A stretch of DNA of 13,670 nt. It comes from PALSA-1336 sp964592725 (GTDB lineage Bacteria; Patescibacteriota; Doudnabacteria; UBA920). The translations under genes and the position numbers were made by a program. Below the pieces are notes generated by a model that was given only the letters and a program-made list of their open reading frames with translations, was not told the origin of the DNA and made no database searches. Below, piece after piece: positions 6,801 through 12,785 of the stretch. Position 1 is the first letter of the stretch; the number at the start of each line of letters is the position of its first letter. The DNA is taken from the NCBI GenBank assembly GCA_964592725.1, contig CAZQFQ010000036.1, forward strand, positions 1 to 13,670, written 5' to 3'.

Positions 6801-7286
6801 CACATTGTTAACCTGGGAAGACTGCGCCGCTGCCCCTATAGTATAGTTAAAATTTGGTTGTGAGTTATTAAATTTTGTTCCATCTATGGTAAGGGGAACT
6901 GTTAAAGAATATTGTCCTGCCCCGGCAGGAAAATTAGCGAGGTTGGCACAACTCGGCAAAGCGCTAGCATTAGCGCAAATACCTATTGAATAGCTAAAAG
7001 TATTTCCGCCACCGCCGGTAATATTCGGATCCGTTATGGTCATTTTTACATTAACGGTATCTCCAATTTTTGCTTGAGAAATTGGATTATTTTGCGAATC
7101 GGTAATACTAACAGTCAGACCATTACAAATTTGGGCATTATTTACAAATTGAGTGCTACAACTTGCTGCCGCTGATGTCGTTGACGGCAAAACAAACCCC
7201 AGTATAATAAAAATAAAAGAAAACCACGGCCAGAGGTGGGTGGCGGGGGTTTTGAATAGAGATTTTTTTATGGGTTTTGGTTTCAA
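3804..7286 (-). CDS. VirB6/TrbL-like polytopic protein with secreted Ig-like N-domain and coiled-coil C-tail
   Basis: An 1160-residue protein. Residues ~17-40 form a signal peptide or first TM (WFSFIFIILGFVLPSTTSA). Residues ~41-320 are extracytoplasmic, Ser/Thr/Asn/Gly-rich, predicted beta, with paired cysteines. Residues ~325-620 hold about six or seven TM segments (near 330-366, 389-407, 416-438, 492-540, 556-574, 596-620). The segment RIVALWILLMISPVAYA followed by WWKNFLKYAFFTPI is typical of VirB6/TrbL-like channel proteins in these bacteria. From 620 to the end is a charged cytoplasmic tail, with a long Ala/Lys/Glu coiled coil around 736-880. The start is TTG at 7286; an in-frame TAA upstream and no ATG in between support it. 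A promoter near 7535 gives a ~215-nt leader. It heads the operon with the 572-aa gene. The VirB6 role (inner-membrane channel of a type IV secretion system) is inferred from topology and motif. Confidence 0.87.
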   Translation of the reverse strand: MKPKPIKKSLFKTPATHLWPWFSFIFIILGFVLPSTTSAAASCSTQFVNNAQICNGLTVSITDSQNNPISQAKIGDTVNVKMTITDPNITGGGGNTFSYSIGICANASALPSCANLANFPAGAGQYSLTVPLTIDGTKFNNSQPNFNYTIGAAAQSSQVNNVVSSYGGSVTSGLIYEVGTTNLAVSAATNNGSPSLQISQTSQGTQGSASSYTVVDLFNLVYSDGGTGNIPSNLTYNCGGGTGSPSSPLAISATSKGSNGVTSATVSFSCSFPSSPQTYTVSGNAIGSNNSVLATANPSATVTITGNEINQGAQTITPTATSAFGLIGDGLTHLLNEVVAFVISLIQWIIFGLFAWLISPIIVAVLGIHPYQDTFVAVIYPGWETIRNLCDIFFIVALIIIAMATLFRVESYKARHLLVQLIIAALLINFSLVIGQAILAVADTAQAQFLPASIASVNLLGKQLMTTNNSYITNFITSQQNANASSVNSSFGGFIASIFWLAMSLGSFCVFCAIAAFLVIRIVALWILLMISPVAYAVGVLPSTAHYRDEWWKNFLKYAFFTPIMAFFLNMAGIMVSNATVNTQLQITANNSGVFTTAGFSALVVNLGSNILLIVFLIASLKVAEMAGIYGAEGITKLARQGITLPFKGAKALAGRGFEGVQNVTGVTMDPREWASAWKKYSEEQKAKRKDIRAGKKTLGLNLGSPQDMFKNYANMAAVKRMGRNIATKGRLKDLKNQYEDLAKKGVLMSDNERAEQLNRKRDLEANKSTLDANIAANEAAITKAKADSQRASDEISKLTAARADLGTEKANLKTAGKDTSAVDAEIAANDRARADLAKDKAKADAQLATLTAENTDNKEQSGRLRAQIQKITDGIASDDAKRSAANVTSFSGEEKERVKKSLQEFRNLSAQHKSPEAYYAREARLHLESEEAKKIADIEDEGELNALLSDAINQKDQHKATAILKKLTKDVNLNEALEDAGKASSYQGFKDFMEHDFADKIGIDHHELMQIATEIGYIAEGTKQYNFARPTTIDPKTNHIGWQKTQKDHDDNVTIQMRKSDPRAAAGTTTRFSVVDEYEEGGQRKSRLNNVGIAHILRYANPATMRHIAQFNTYTLEAAVKDPKWREDLLKGAAANGVNEDQVRLLIKEIEKTMASKAS

Positions 7287-7289
7287 ATG

Positions 7290-7465
7290 TAGGAAATTTC
7301 CGATCCGGATTTACGGATAATATCCGGATCAACTGATGACTGCGGATACGTTTTACTAAATTTTAGCGAAGTTTATCTGCATTTTGTATGATTTCGCGCA
7401 ACGGCATCCGTAGTTATCCGCAGATCCGGATTGTCCCATCCGCATATCCGAATCGGACTTAATAA
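7290..7465. repeat. Cluster of TCCGGAT/TCCGCA repeat motifs in the operon leader
   Basis: At least eight related motifs occur in both orientations: GATCCGGAT (7302), GATAATATCCGGATC (7316-7330), TGCGGATAC (7341), GCATCCGTAG and TTATCCGCAGATCCGGAT (about 7403-7430), CCGCATATCCGAAT (7440-7453). Several pair to form hairpins in the leader RNA of the VirB6-like gene. This could be a structured regulatory leader, a multi-site operator or decayed repeats; I recognise no known riboswitch. Confidence 0.5.
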
Positions 7466-7507
7466 TTTGGCTTTTCTGCGGCATCTTTTATCTCACTTTT
7501 CATTAAA

Positions 7508-7535
7508 ATTATACCACAAACTCCCAAAATCACAA
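7508..7535 (-). promoter_or_regulatory. Promoter of the VirB6-like operon
   Basis: On the minus strand: -35 TTGTGA (7535-7530), a 16-bp spacer and -10 TATAAT (7513-7508) with an extended TGG just upstream. It points at the TTG start at 7286. Confidence 0.6.
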
Positions 7536-7572
7536 AATTTTGGGCGTGTGGATATTTGTTTTAGCTTTTTCT

Positions 7573-7710
7573 CCGTCTTTTAACGCCAAACCGGCCGGTT
7601 GCCAAGCAAAATATCCGTTCCGCCCAAGCCCGGCTACCAATTTAAATATAATTAAATGCATGTAAGCATAAAATGCTATAGCATTTTATGCTTACATCAC
7701 TAAAAGACGG
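7573..7710. repeat. Inverted-repeat-bounded intergenic segment
   Basis: CCGTCTTTTA (7573-7582) is matched by its reverse complement TAAAAGACGG (7701-7710). Between them lie a 12-bp palindrome AACCGGCCGGTT (7589-7600) and the 38-bp palindrome. It may be a small non-coding element; no gene is visible in it. Confidence 0.45.
7660..7697. promoter_or_regulatory. Perfect 38-bp palindrome, second operator-like site
   Basis: Centred at 7678/7679 on GCTATAGC, with perfect symmetry over all 38 bases. Positions 7662-7687 match 8290-8315 at 25 of 26 bases; that second copy is the operator in the promoter of the PaaX/Cas2-like gene. This one lies 24 bp past the stop codon of the same gene. It could be an additional repressor site, or a hairpin ending that transcript, though no T-run follows. 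Confidence 0.7.
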
Positions 7711-7721
7711 GGCTTAAAATT

Positions 7722-8246
7722 TTAAACCAACCCAAACTTCTTTTTTAAATCCTTGTCATTATCCATTTCCTCGACTTTAATAATTCTAATGTATTCACTC
7801 AAGCCCGTTTCACTCAGATATTTTATTGCTTCCCTATTTAAAGGATAAGGATTTACGTAAACGCTGTCCTGCAGTCTGTAAAAATTATTTTTCTTTAAAA
7901 GCCCGCGCAGTTGATTTCTTTGTGGCTTGGCCCATTCAGGAATGTCAAAAACAATCATTCTCCACTTTCCGTCCCATTTTTTTGTGACTGGCATTTTGGC
8001 CTTGGCCAACAAAATCTCCAAGCGGCCTTTTTTTGTCAATTGTAAAAATTTCCTGCCGTTTTTTTCCGTAACTTTGATGGAGCCGCGCTTTTGCAAGTTG
8101 TAAACTATGTTCCGGTAAGAGTTATAGTTTTTGCCGAACAAAAACCTGTCCCTTAACTCGTAAGGCGAAAGCATCATCAACGGCGTAGCAACAACCTCAA
8201 GAGCTAATAACAGCGCATTGACAATAGTAAACTCTTTTTTTGGCAT
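7722..8246 (-). CDS. Winged-helix regulator with Cas2-like C-terminal domain (PaaX-like)
   Basis: A 174-residue protein. Residues ~5-80 resemble a winged helix: LSPYELRDRF, then YNSYRNIVYNLQKRGSIKV as the likely recognition region, and NGRKFLQLTKKGRLEIL as the wing. Residues ~92-165 match the ferredoxin-like fold shared by PaaX C-terminal regions and Cas2: DGKWRMIVFDIPE (first strand, D101), a helix with conserved Arg/Lys, then YRLQDSVYVNPY. Such proteins are often labelled Cas2 in Patescibacteria, but no CRISPR array or cas1 is seen here, and the HTH points to a repressor. The ATG at 8246 follows an A/T-rich leader without a Shine-Dalgarno sequence. Palindromes in its promoter and after its stop codon suggest it binds its own locus. 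It sits between two blocks of the secretion cluster and may control either. Confidence 0.83.
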   Translation of the reverse strand: MPKKEFTIVNALLLALEVVATPLMMLSPYELRDRFLFGKNYNSYRNIVYNLQKRGSIKVTEKNGRKFLQLTKKGRLEILLAKAKMPVTKKWDGKWRMIVFDIPEWAKPQRNQLRGLLKKNNFYRLQDSVYVNPYPLNREAIKYLSETGLSEYIRIIKVEEMDNDKDLKKKFGLV

Positions 8247-8292
8247 TTTTTTGTTTTTTTAATTTTTTAATCTTAACTTTACACTTTACGTA

Positions 8293-8322
8293 AGTATAAA
8301 ATGCTATAGCATTTTTTGTCAA
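8293..8322 (-). promoter_or_regulatory. Promoter of the PaaX/Cas2-like gene
   Basis: On the minus strand: a perfect -35 TTGACA (8322-8317), an 18-bp spacer and -10 TATACT (8298-8293). A start near 8286 gives a ~40-nt leader to the ATG at 8246. Confidence 0.75.
8298..8315. promoter_or_regulatory. Palindromic operator inside the -35/-10 spacer
   Basis: AAAATGCTATAGCATTTT, a perfect 18-bp palindrome filling the spacer of the promoter and touching the -10 box. It is identical to the core of the 38-bp palindrome at 7660-7697. A dimeric repressor bound here would block RNA polymerase; the encoded winged-helix protein is the natural candidate. Confidence 0.72.
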
Positions 8323-8354
8323 CAACTTTTTTAAAGCTTTTTTTACACAATTTA

Positions 8355-8379
8355 AAAGGCCGCCTAATTTTTAGGCGGC
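8355..8379 (-). terminator. Hairpin terminator after the 627-aa gene
   Basis: GCCGCCTAA (8359-8367) pairs with TTAGGCGGC (8371-8379), 9 bp with a 3-nt loop, and in the minus direction is followed by CTTTT. It begins 13 bases past the stop codon at 8393. Confidence 0.65.
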
Positions 8380-8392
8380 TGGAAGGATGCTA

Positions 8393-10276
8393 TTATCTTA
8401 GACTAAGCTGGGGCGCGGGGCCGCGGGGTTCTATAACAACGGGCTTGCCGGTATACGCGCCCAAAACGGCCGGGGAGTTGGGGTTGTAATTGTAGGATTG
8501 CTGGGGGGGCGGCACAGTCTGGCTTGTCGTGCTCAAAATTTTTCCGGTCGGGTCATAAACCGTTAACGTATAATTGGTCGAAGAAGTGGGGTTAACCGTT
8601 ATACTTCCATAAACCGGCTGATGAGTGGTACCATCGGCATTACCGCCGCCAGAAATAAGAACATAACTTGCCGTGGTCAACTGACTAACGTTGACATTCC
8701 AGTTCAACGCATAATTATTTTGGCTGTCCGGCCCCGTGCTGTAAAAAAGAATTGGATTGCTGGTCGAACTGGCAATCGCATTATTGGATGTATTTTGCGC
8801 GGCCAATGCAACTGTAGCGGCAACCGCTTTATTTTCATTGAGCAAAGCGCTATTGGCTCCGGCGCTGGCGCCGCCCAAAACAAGGTTGTCGGCAATCTGG
8901 GAGACTATACCGTCAATCACATTAATATACGACGGCAGATTATTACTGTTGTATTGGGTTAAATTTCCACCAACGGCTTTAAATACTGAATCTATTCCCT
9001 GATTAACCAAGACCGCAGGCGAAGAAATCGCCTCACACATAATAATGGCCGGGTCTGTGCTGGTACTGCCGGAGCTTGAGGTTACCGCGTCCGGCGCGTT
9101 GTTCCAAGCATTTAAAGCCGCATTGTAATCCGAGGTGGCCTTTAAAAGATCGGAATTAGACACACTCCCGGGTTTTGCCGCTTGCGCCTGTTGCAAATTA
9201 GTAAGCAAAGCCTGGCGGTTGGCCAACTGATTTTGCAAAGCTATAGCCTGTGAGTCAATTTGCTGTTGCTGATTTAAAGTCCCGGCGCAATTTACCGGCG
9301 CTTTATAACCGCTGCCCTGGCTAATTTGCTGTTGGGCCGTAGCTAAAGAAGCACTGCGCGACTGGTCCACGCCGCCAACGTAAGCAGTCTGTAAATAATA
9401 AGGATTGGCCGCGGGACTTCCCATAGCCGCCATTTGGCCATAAAAATTCGCGCTGGACGGATTCATGGCCGCCGGATTAAAGCCCAAAGCCGCGTTGGCC
9501 GCCACAAAAATTCCGGGCTGGATTTGCGTCCGAAGCAGAGGATTATTTAAAATGGCCCGCGCCATCAGCTGGTCCTCAGCGTTGGGAAAATTTTGGCGGA
9601 TAAACTGGTTATCGTACATCAGTGTAGCCGCAGAATCGGCATACTGTTTAAAATTGGAAATTTTATAGTTATTTACCAGCTTGGTAACCAAAGTATCGGC
9701 CACGGACTTACTTGCAGTAAGTAGCGTACTAATTAAAAAAGTTTTCCAAAAACCTTGATTAGCGTTACTTATACGGGCTTCCAAGTCGCTTTGTTTTTTT
9801 AAATACGTCGTCCAGTCAGCATCAATCTTGTTTACATATTGTTGCTTTAAGCCGCTTGTATAAAGACTAGACGCCGGAAGGCCGCTATCGGCACCGCCGG
9901 TGCCGGTAAAAATTAAGTACTGGTCCTGGGCACAGGCAAAATAGGTTTCATAAACATTATCCAGAATCTTCATTGCGTTCAATTGAGCGGTCTGTCCGTC
10001 GTTAGTCAAAAGTGCCACAGTTGACAGAACGTTAGACTTTGAGGCGGTCTGTTCTCCCAGTTGTACCGTCTTAAGGCACGCTTGATAAGCGGTAAACGTT
10101 GAAGATAAAACTTTTGCCTCCGCGGTATTCTGCAGCATACCCGCCACTCCCCCAGGGTTATTGCCTTCGCCGGCGCTGGAAGTCGGGACAGCCTGCGCCA
10201 ATAAAACACCCGGCCACAAAGCAAGCTGGCTGAAAATTAAAACTACGGCGATAATTTTTTTTGTTTTGCTGAACAT
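8393..10276 (-). CDS. Secreted hypothetical protein of the type IV secretion-like cluster
   Basis: A 627-residue protein with a clear N-terminal signal peptide (KKIIAVVLIFSQLALWPGVLLAQA, residues ~6-29). The mature part is largely helical and rich in Ala, Asn and Gln: residues ~45-330 include NYKISNFKQYADSAATLMYDN and a region of moderate hydrophobicity, and ~335-385 are a Gln-rich coiled-coil segment. Residues ~510-600 look like an Ig-like or beta-sandwich repeat ending in SSTNYTLTVYDPTGK, and the tail is Pro-rich. Three or four cysteines are scattered in the mature part. I do not recognise a named family; a VirB5-like or pilus-associated surface role is possible from the context only. The ATG at 10276 has no Shine-Dalgarno sequence; a repeat-filled gap of 144 bp separates it from the upstream 283-aa gene. 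Confidence 0.83.
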   Translation of the reverse strand: MFSKTKKIIAVVLIFSQLALWPGVLLAQAVPTSSAGEGNNPGGVAGMLQNTAEAKVLSSTFTAYQACLKTVQLGEQTASKSNVLSTVALLTNDGQTAQLNAMKILDNVYETYFACAQDQYLIFTGTGGADSGLPASSLYTSGLKQQYVNKIDADWTTYLKKQSDLEARISNANQGFWKTFLISTLLTASKSVADTLVTKLVNNYKISNFKQYADSAATLMYDNQFIRQNFPNAEDQLMARAILNNPLLRTQIQPGIFVAANAALGFNPAAMNPSSANFYGQMAAMGSPAANPYYLQTAYVGGVDQSRSASLATAQQQISQGSGYKAPVNCAGTLNQQQQIDSQAIALQNQLANRQALLTNLQQAQAAKPGSVSNSDLLKATSDYNAALNAWNNAPDAVTSSSGSTSTDPAIIMCEAISSPAVLVNQGIDSVFKAVGGNLTQYNSNNLPSYINVIDGIVSQIADNLVLGGASAGANSALLNENKAVAATVALAAQNTSNNAIASSTSNPILFYSTGPDSQNNYALNWNVNVSQLTTASYVLISGGGNADGTTHQPVYGSITVNPTSSTNYTLTVYDPTGKILSTTSQTVPPPQQSYNYNPNSPAVLGAYTGKPVVIEPRGPAPQLSLR

Positions 10277-10290
10277 TATTTTTGATTTTA

Positions 10291-10382
10291 TCCCTCCCCT
10301 TTAGGGGGAGGGTTAGGAAGGAGTTTGATGCGATAAAAGTTTTTTCTTCACCCTCCCCTAGCCCCTCCCGTCAAGGGAGGGG
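10291..10382. repeat. Double palindromic element between the 283-aa and 627-aa genes
   Basis: Two hairpins: CCCTCCCC (10292-10299) with GGGGAGGG (10305-10312), and CCCCTCCC (10362-10369) with GGGAGGGG (10375-10382). The same C/G-rich family occurs inside reading frames elsewhere in the window; here it is intergenic. It may weaken read-through between the two genes. Confidence 0.7.
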
Positions 10383-10420
10383 AAAAACTAATTGCGGAAA
10401 TACATCGGAAAATATCCGGT

Positions 10421-11272
10421 TCACTGCGAAGTATCATCAGTGTTAAAAGTGTTTAAAGGATTTTGGGAATTATCCGCCGCCGCCGAAACATCTGAAGTCT
10501 GTTGTATGGGCTGGCCGTTAGCGTCTACATACAAAGAAGAACTTGGATCAAGCGAGCCAAATTTTTGCGCTACTGAAACATTTTCGGTATCCAAATCCTG
10601 CTGGCTTTTTATAAACTGCATCAGGTTCTGGTCAACCAAAGTTGGATTGCTGTCGGCCTGGGAAAAATTCTGCAGTAGGGCAATGGCGGAAGTATACTGG
10701 ATAATTTTTAGCTTTTGCAAATTTACTAAACTTTGCGGAACCGAGAGTTTTTGCAAAGCGTCACGGACGGTAATTAATTTTTGCGCCTGCTGGTTAATTT
10801 GGTTCTGGTCGCCGGAAGTGAGTGCCGATTGAAATTCAGCGGTGTCCACCGGACTGATTTCTATGGCCTGCGCCTGCGTAAAATATTTTGTAATCGCGGC
10901 GTTAGAATCCGGAACTTGATTAACTTGCACGCTGTCCAAAGACAATGTTACATCCTGGGTGCTCGCGGCTAAAACCTGGCCCGCGTCCACCGGAGAAACA
11001 CTGCCGTCGTCGTTAATTATTTGCGGACCAGGATTGGTGCTCGCGCCCAAAACCTGCGGCTGCTGGTCGCTGACCGGAGGAACATAAGCATAATAGTGGG
11101 GAACGTTCGGATCGGCGGACGGAGCATTATTTTTAAAACTAAAAAGGTCCGGCTTTTCCATCCACGACATTCCCAAAACCAAAACCATGGCCATCATCAC
11201 GGCGCCAAAATGCCCCCAGTGAATGGAAGGATCCATTTGAGATGATTGGATTTCTAAATTTGAGTCGGTCAT
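10421..11272 (-). CDS. Single-TM hypothetical protein of the secretion cluster
   Basis: A 283-residue protein. A ~19-residue polar N-terminus precedes one TM segment (WGHFGAVMMAMVLVLGMSWM, residues ~19-38). The remainder, ~245 residues, would be outside the membrane: a Pro/Asn/Gln-rich linker (NVPHYYAYVPPVSDQQPQVL), then a helical region at ~120-235 with alternating charged and hydrophobic residues, ending in a Ser/Asn/Asp-rich tail. There are no cysteines in the external part. I do not recognise the family. It starts 18 bp after the 151-aa gene, so the two are co-transcribed; the leader is A-rich without a Shine-Dalgarno sequence. Topology fits a bitopic component of a type IV secretion or pilus-like apparatus, but no sequence motif proves it. 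Confidence 0.82.
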   Translation of the reverse strand: MTDSNLEIQSSQMDPSIHWGHFGAVMMAMVLVLGMSWMEKPDLFSFKNNAPSADPNVPHYYAYVPPVSDQQPQVLGASTNPGPQIINDDGSVSPVDAGQVLAASTQDVTLSLDSVQVNQVPDSNAAITKYFTQAQAIEISPVDTAEFQSALTSGDQNQINQQAQKLITVRDALQKLSVPQSLVNLQKLKIIQYTSAIALLQNFSQADSNPTLVDQNLMQFIKSQQDLDTENVSVAQKFGSLDPSSSLYVDANGQPIQQTSDVSAAADNSQNPLNTFNTDDTSQ

Positions 11273-11290
11273 ATTTTTATTTTTACTATT

Positions 11291-11746
11291 TTAAAAGCCC
11301 GGAACAGCGCTTGTGCCGATTCCATAAAGGCCGTATGTTGGATAAAATAATCCCAAGTAGACCGGATAAGGAACGGCGCAGGTAGGAAAAGGCACCGGCA
11401 CATATTCTCCCAAAATATTAACCCCTGGTGTTATTAAATTCTCATAAAGAAAAATGTCCGAGTAAGGGGGCAAGGTATAAATTCCGAGAATCGGGGGGGA
11501 AATAATCCCTTGCGTCGCCATATAAGCGCTAGTGGCGGTATTGTCAATAAGTGTATGGGCAGGGCAAGGTGGCAAAGGCGGAACTGTCGGCGGCACAATA
11601 GAAGTAATCGTTCCGCCAAAAGGCATTGCGCCGGGCGTGGCAAAAGCTTGCGGAGCATTCACAAAAATGGCAGCCGCCAGACTGCCGGCCAACAAAATTC
11701 CGGCCGCTGCTATATATAAAATTTTGCGGATTCGATTATGTAACAT
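11291..11746 (-). CDS. Small secreted protein with MPFGG motif
   Basis: A 151-residue protein. A signal peptide spans residues ~8-36 (ILYIAAAGILLAGSLAAAIF, then an ATPG processing region). The mature part begins near GAMPFGGTITSIV and is Pro-rich, with PPLPPCPAH, a middle stretch (IISPPILGIYTLPPYSDIFLY), and PFPTCAVPYP; the two cysteines could form a disulfide. The C-terminus is Tyr/Gly-rich. Small secreted proteins with an FGG-I-S pattern and a Cys pair near a secretion cluster are, to my recollection, common in Parcubacteria, but without a known function. A surface or pilus-subunit role is possible. It is the first gene after the promoter near 12060; a ~280-nt leader contains a palindromic repeat. 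No Shine-Dalgarno sequence precedes the ATG. Confidence 0.75.
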   Translation of the reverse strand: MLHNRIRKILYIAAAGILLAGSLAAAIFVNAPQAFATPGAMPFGGTITSIVPPTVPPLPPCPAHTLIDNTATSAYMATQGIISPPILGIYTLPPYSDIFLYENLITPGVNILGEYVPVPFPTCAVPYPVYLGLFYPTYGLYGIGTSAVPGF

Positions 11747-11779
11747 AAAGATTTATTTTTTATAATGTTCTCATAACCT

Positions 11780-11917
11780 GACGTCATTTTGAGGCCGATT
11801 ATTGCGATATCGTAGCGGCCGACTTGTCCGCCGTAGCCTTGGCGAAGGTGGAAGAATCTCCTTTTTGTTTTGTTGAATGAGATCCTTCACTCGGATGCAC
11901 TCGTTCAGGATGACGCC
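11780..11917. repeat. Palindromic intergenic element, copy D
   Basis: Begins GACGTCATTTTGAG and ends TTCAGGATGACGCC, imperfect inverted ends. It contains the shared core at 11821-11850. Its last 39 bases (11879-11917) are identical to 12747-12785. It lies in the leader of the 151-aa gene. The rest of the 11747-12187 gap holds a promoter and another palindrome, and no gene. Confidence 0.8.
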
Positions 11918-12035
11918 GACAGACAGTATAAATAACAAAAGAACGGCTTAGTAAAATAAGCTAAATTAAAAGGAAATTTGATTGAATTTATTTTTTCTTT
12001 TGGTTTCGAAGTTTTATTCTTAACTTTCTACATAT

Positions 12036-12064
12036 ATTATAGCACATCTGGAAAAATTTTGCAA
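12036..12064 (-). promoter_or_regulatory. Promoter of the secreted/TM protein operon
   Basis: On the minus strand: -35 TTGCAA (12064-12059), a 17-bp spacer and a consensus -10 TATAAT (12041-12036) with an extended TGC. It drives the genes at 11746, 11272 and possibly 10276. Confidence 0.7.
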
Positions 12065-12068
12065 GAGG

Positions 12069-12077
12069 TGATAGAAT
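12069..12077 (+). promoter_or_regulatory. Possible promoter of the DUF192 gene
   Basis: An extended -10, TGATAGAAT, starting 5 bp past the divergent promoter's -35 box, with no good -35 of its own. The palindrome at 12101-12177 would lie in the leader. Confidence 0.35.
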
Positions 12078-12100
12078 TCTGACATAACAAGGCTTACGAT

Positions 12101-12177
12101 GTGTCATTGCCAGTGAAGACGAAGCAATCTCATTCATGAACAGATTGCTTCGTCGGATGCACTCCTCGCAATGACAC
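12101..12177. repeat. Nested palindromic element
   Basis: Outer arms GTGTCATTGC (12101-12110) and GCAATGACAC (12168-12177); inner arms GACGAAGCAATCT (12118-12130) and AGATTGCTTCGTC (12142-12154). All pairs are perfect. It ends 10 bases before the DUF192 start codon and shares CGGATGCACTC with the two elements on either side. Confidence 0.85.
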
Positions 12178-12187
12178 CAAAAACCCT

Positions 12188-12670
12188 ATGAAAAAAATTC
12201 TTTTAACGCTTGCCGTGCTAACAATAATATCAGCTGGCTGCGTAAAACAAAATTCACCCGCCGCAACTACCCTCCCCTCTCAATCGCCGCAATATGACTA
12301 CACCCACCAATTAAAAATCGGCGGGCAGACTTTGATGGTGGAAATTTCTACGACTCCTGCGGAAATGCAACAAGGACTTTCTGATAGAATTTCTATGACA
12401 GACAATCAAGGGATGCTTTTCGATTTTGGACGGCAGCCAAGCGGCACCGCTTTTTGGATGAAGGATATGAAATTCGATTTGGATTTTATTTGGATAGCCG
12501 GAGGTAAAGTTGTGGGCATTACCGCCGATGTTGCACATCCAAATTCCCCGAACGATCCCCTGCCCTATTATTATCCGCCGCAACCGGTGAACCAGGTTAT
12601 AGAAGTGAACGCGGGCTGGGCGAAAAAAAGTAATATAAAAACCGGAGACGATGTCCGGTTGATAAACTGA
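12188..12670 (+). CDS. DUF192 family lipoprotein
   Basis: A 160-residue protein with a lipoprotein signal: MKK, a hydrophobic core, then ISAGC with the lipid-attachment cysteine at residue 18. After a ~20-residue Ser/Pro/Gln-rich linker comes a complete DUF192 domain (residues ~42-158): ISTTPAEMQQGLSDR, GMLFDFG, FWMKDMKFDLDFIWI and VNQVIEVNAGWAKK are its typical segments. The domain is widespread and of unknown biochemical function; in this form it would be anchored outside the cytoplasmic membrane. The start is ATG at 12188, 10 bp after a palindromic repeat, with no Shine-Dalgarno sequence. It is the only rightward protein gene and converges on rsmA. I see no interruption and the length is usual. 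Confidence 0.93.
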   Translation: MKKILLTLAVLTIISAGCVKQNSPAATTLPSQSPQYDYTHQLKIGGQTLMVEISTTPAEMQQGLSDRISMTDNQGMLFDFGRQPSGTAFWMKDMKFDLDFIWIAGGKVVGITADVAHPNSPNDPLPYYYPPQPVNQVIEVNAGWAKKSNIKTGDDVRLIN

Positions 12671-12681
12671 CGCCCACGCAT

Positions 12682-12785
12682 GGCGTCATCCTGAATCCGC
12701 TTCAACGCAATTTATTGGCGGACGAAGGATCTCTTATTGCGTTACAGAGATCCTTCACTCGGATGCACTCGTTCAGGATGACGCC
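12682..12785. repeat. Palindromic element between DUF192 and rsmA, supplying the rsmA stop codon
   Basis: Perfect 14-bp outer arms, GGCGTCATCCTGAA (12682-12695) and TTCAGGATGACGCC (12772-12785), then AACGCAAT/ATTGCGTT and GAAGGATCTC/GAGATCCTTC arms inside. The stop codon of rsmA (12773-12775) and four preceding codons lie within the outer arm. It may serve as a bidirectional transcript end for the convergent genes, though it has no T-runs. Confidence 0.85.

Noticed and set aside
7290..7721. Replication origin or CRISPR array in the repeat-rich gap
   Set aside because: The TCCGGAT motifs have no regular spacing, no equal-length spacers, and no clear DnaA boxes.
10392..10832. Plus-strand 146-codon frame
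   Set aside because: Fully antisense to the 283-aa gene, Cys/Trp-rich and without signals.
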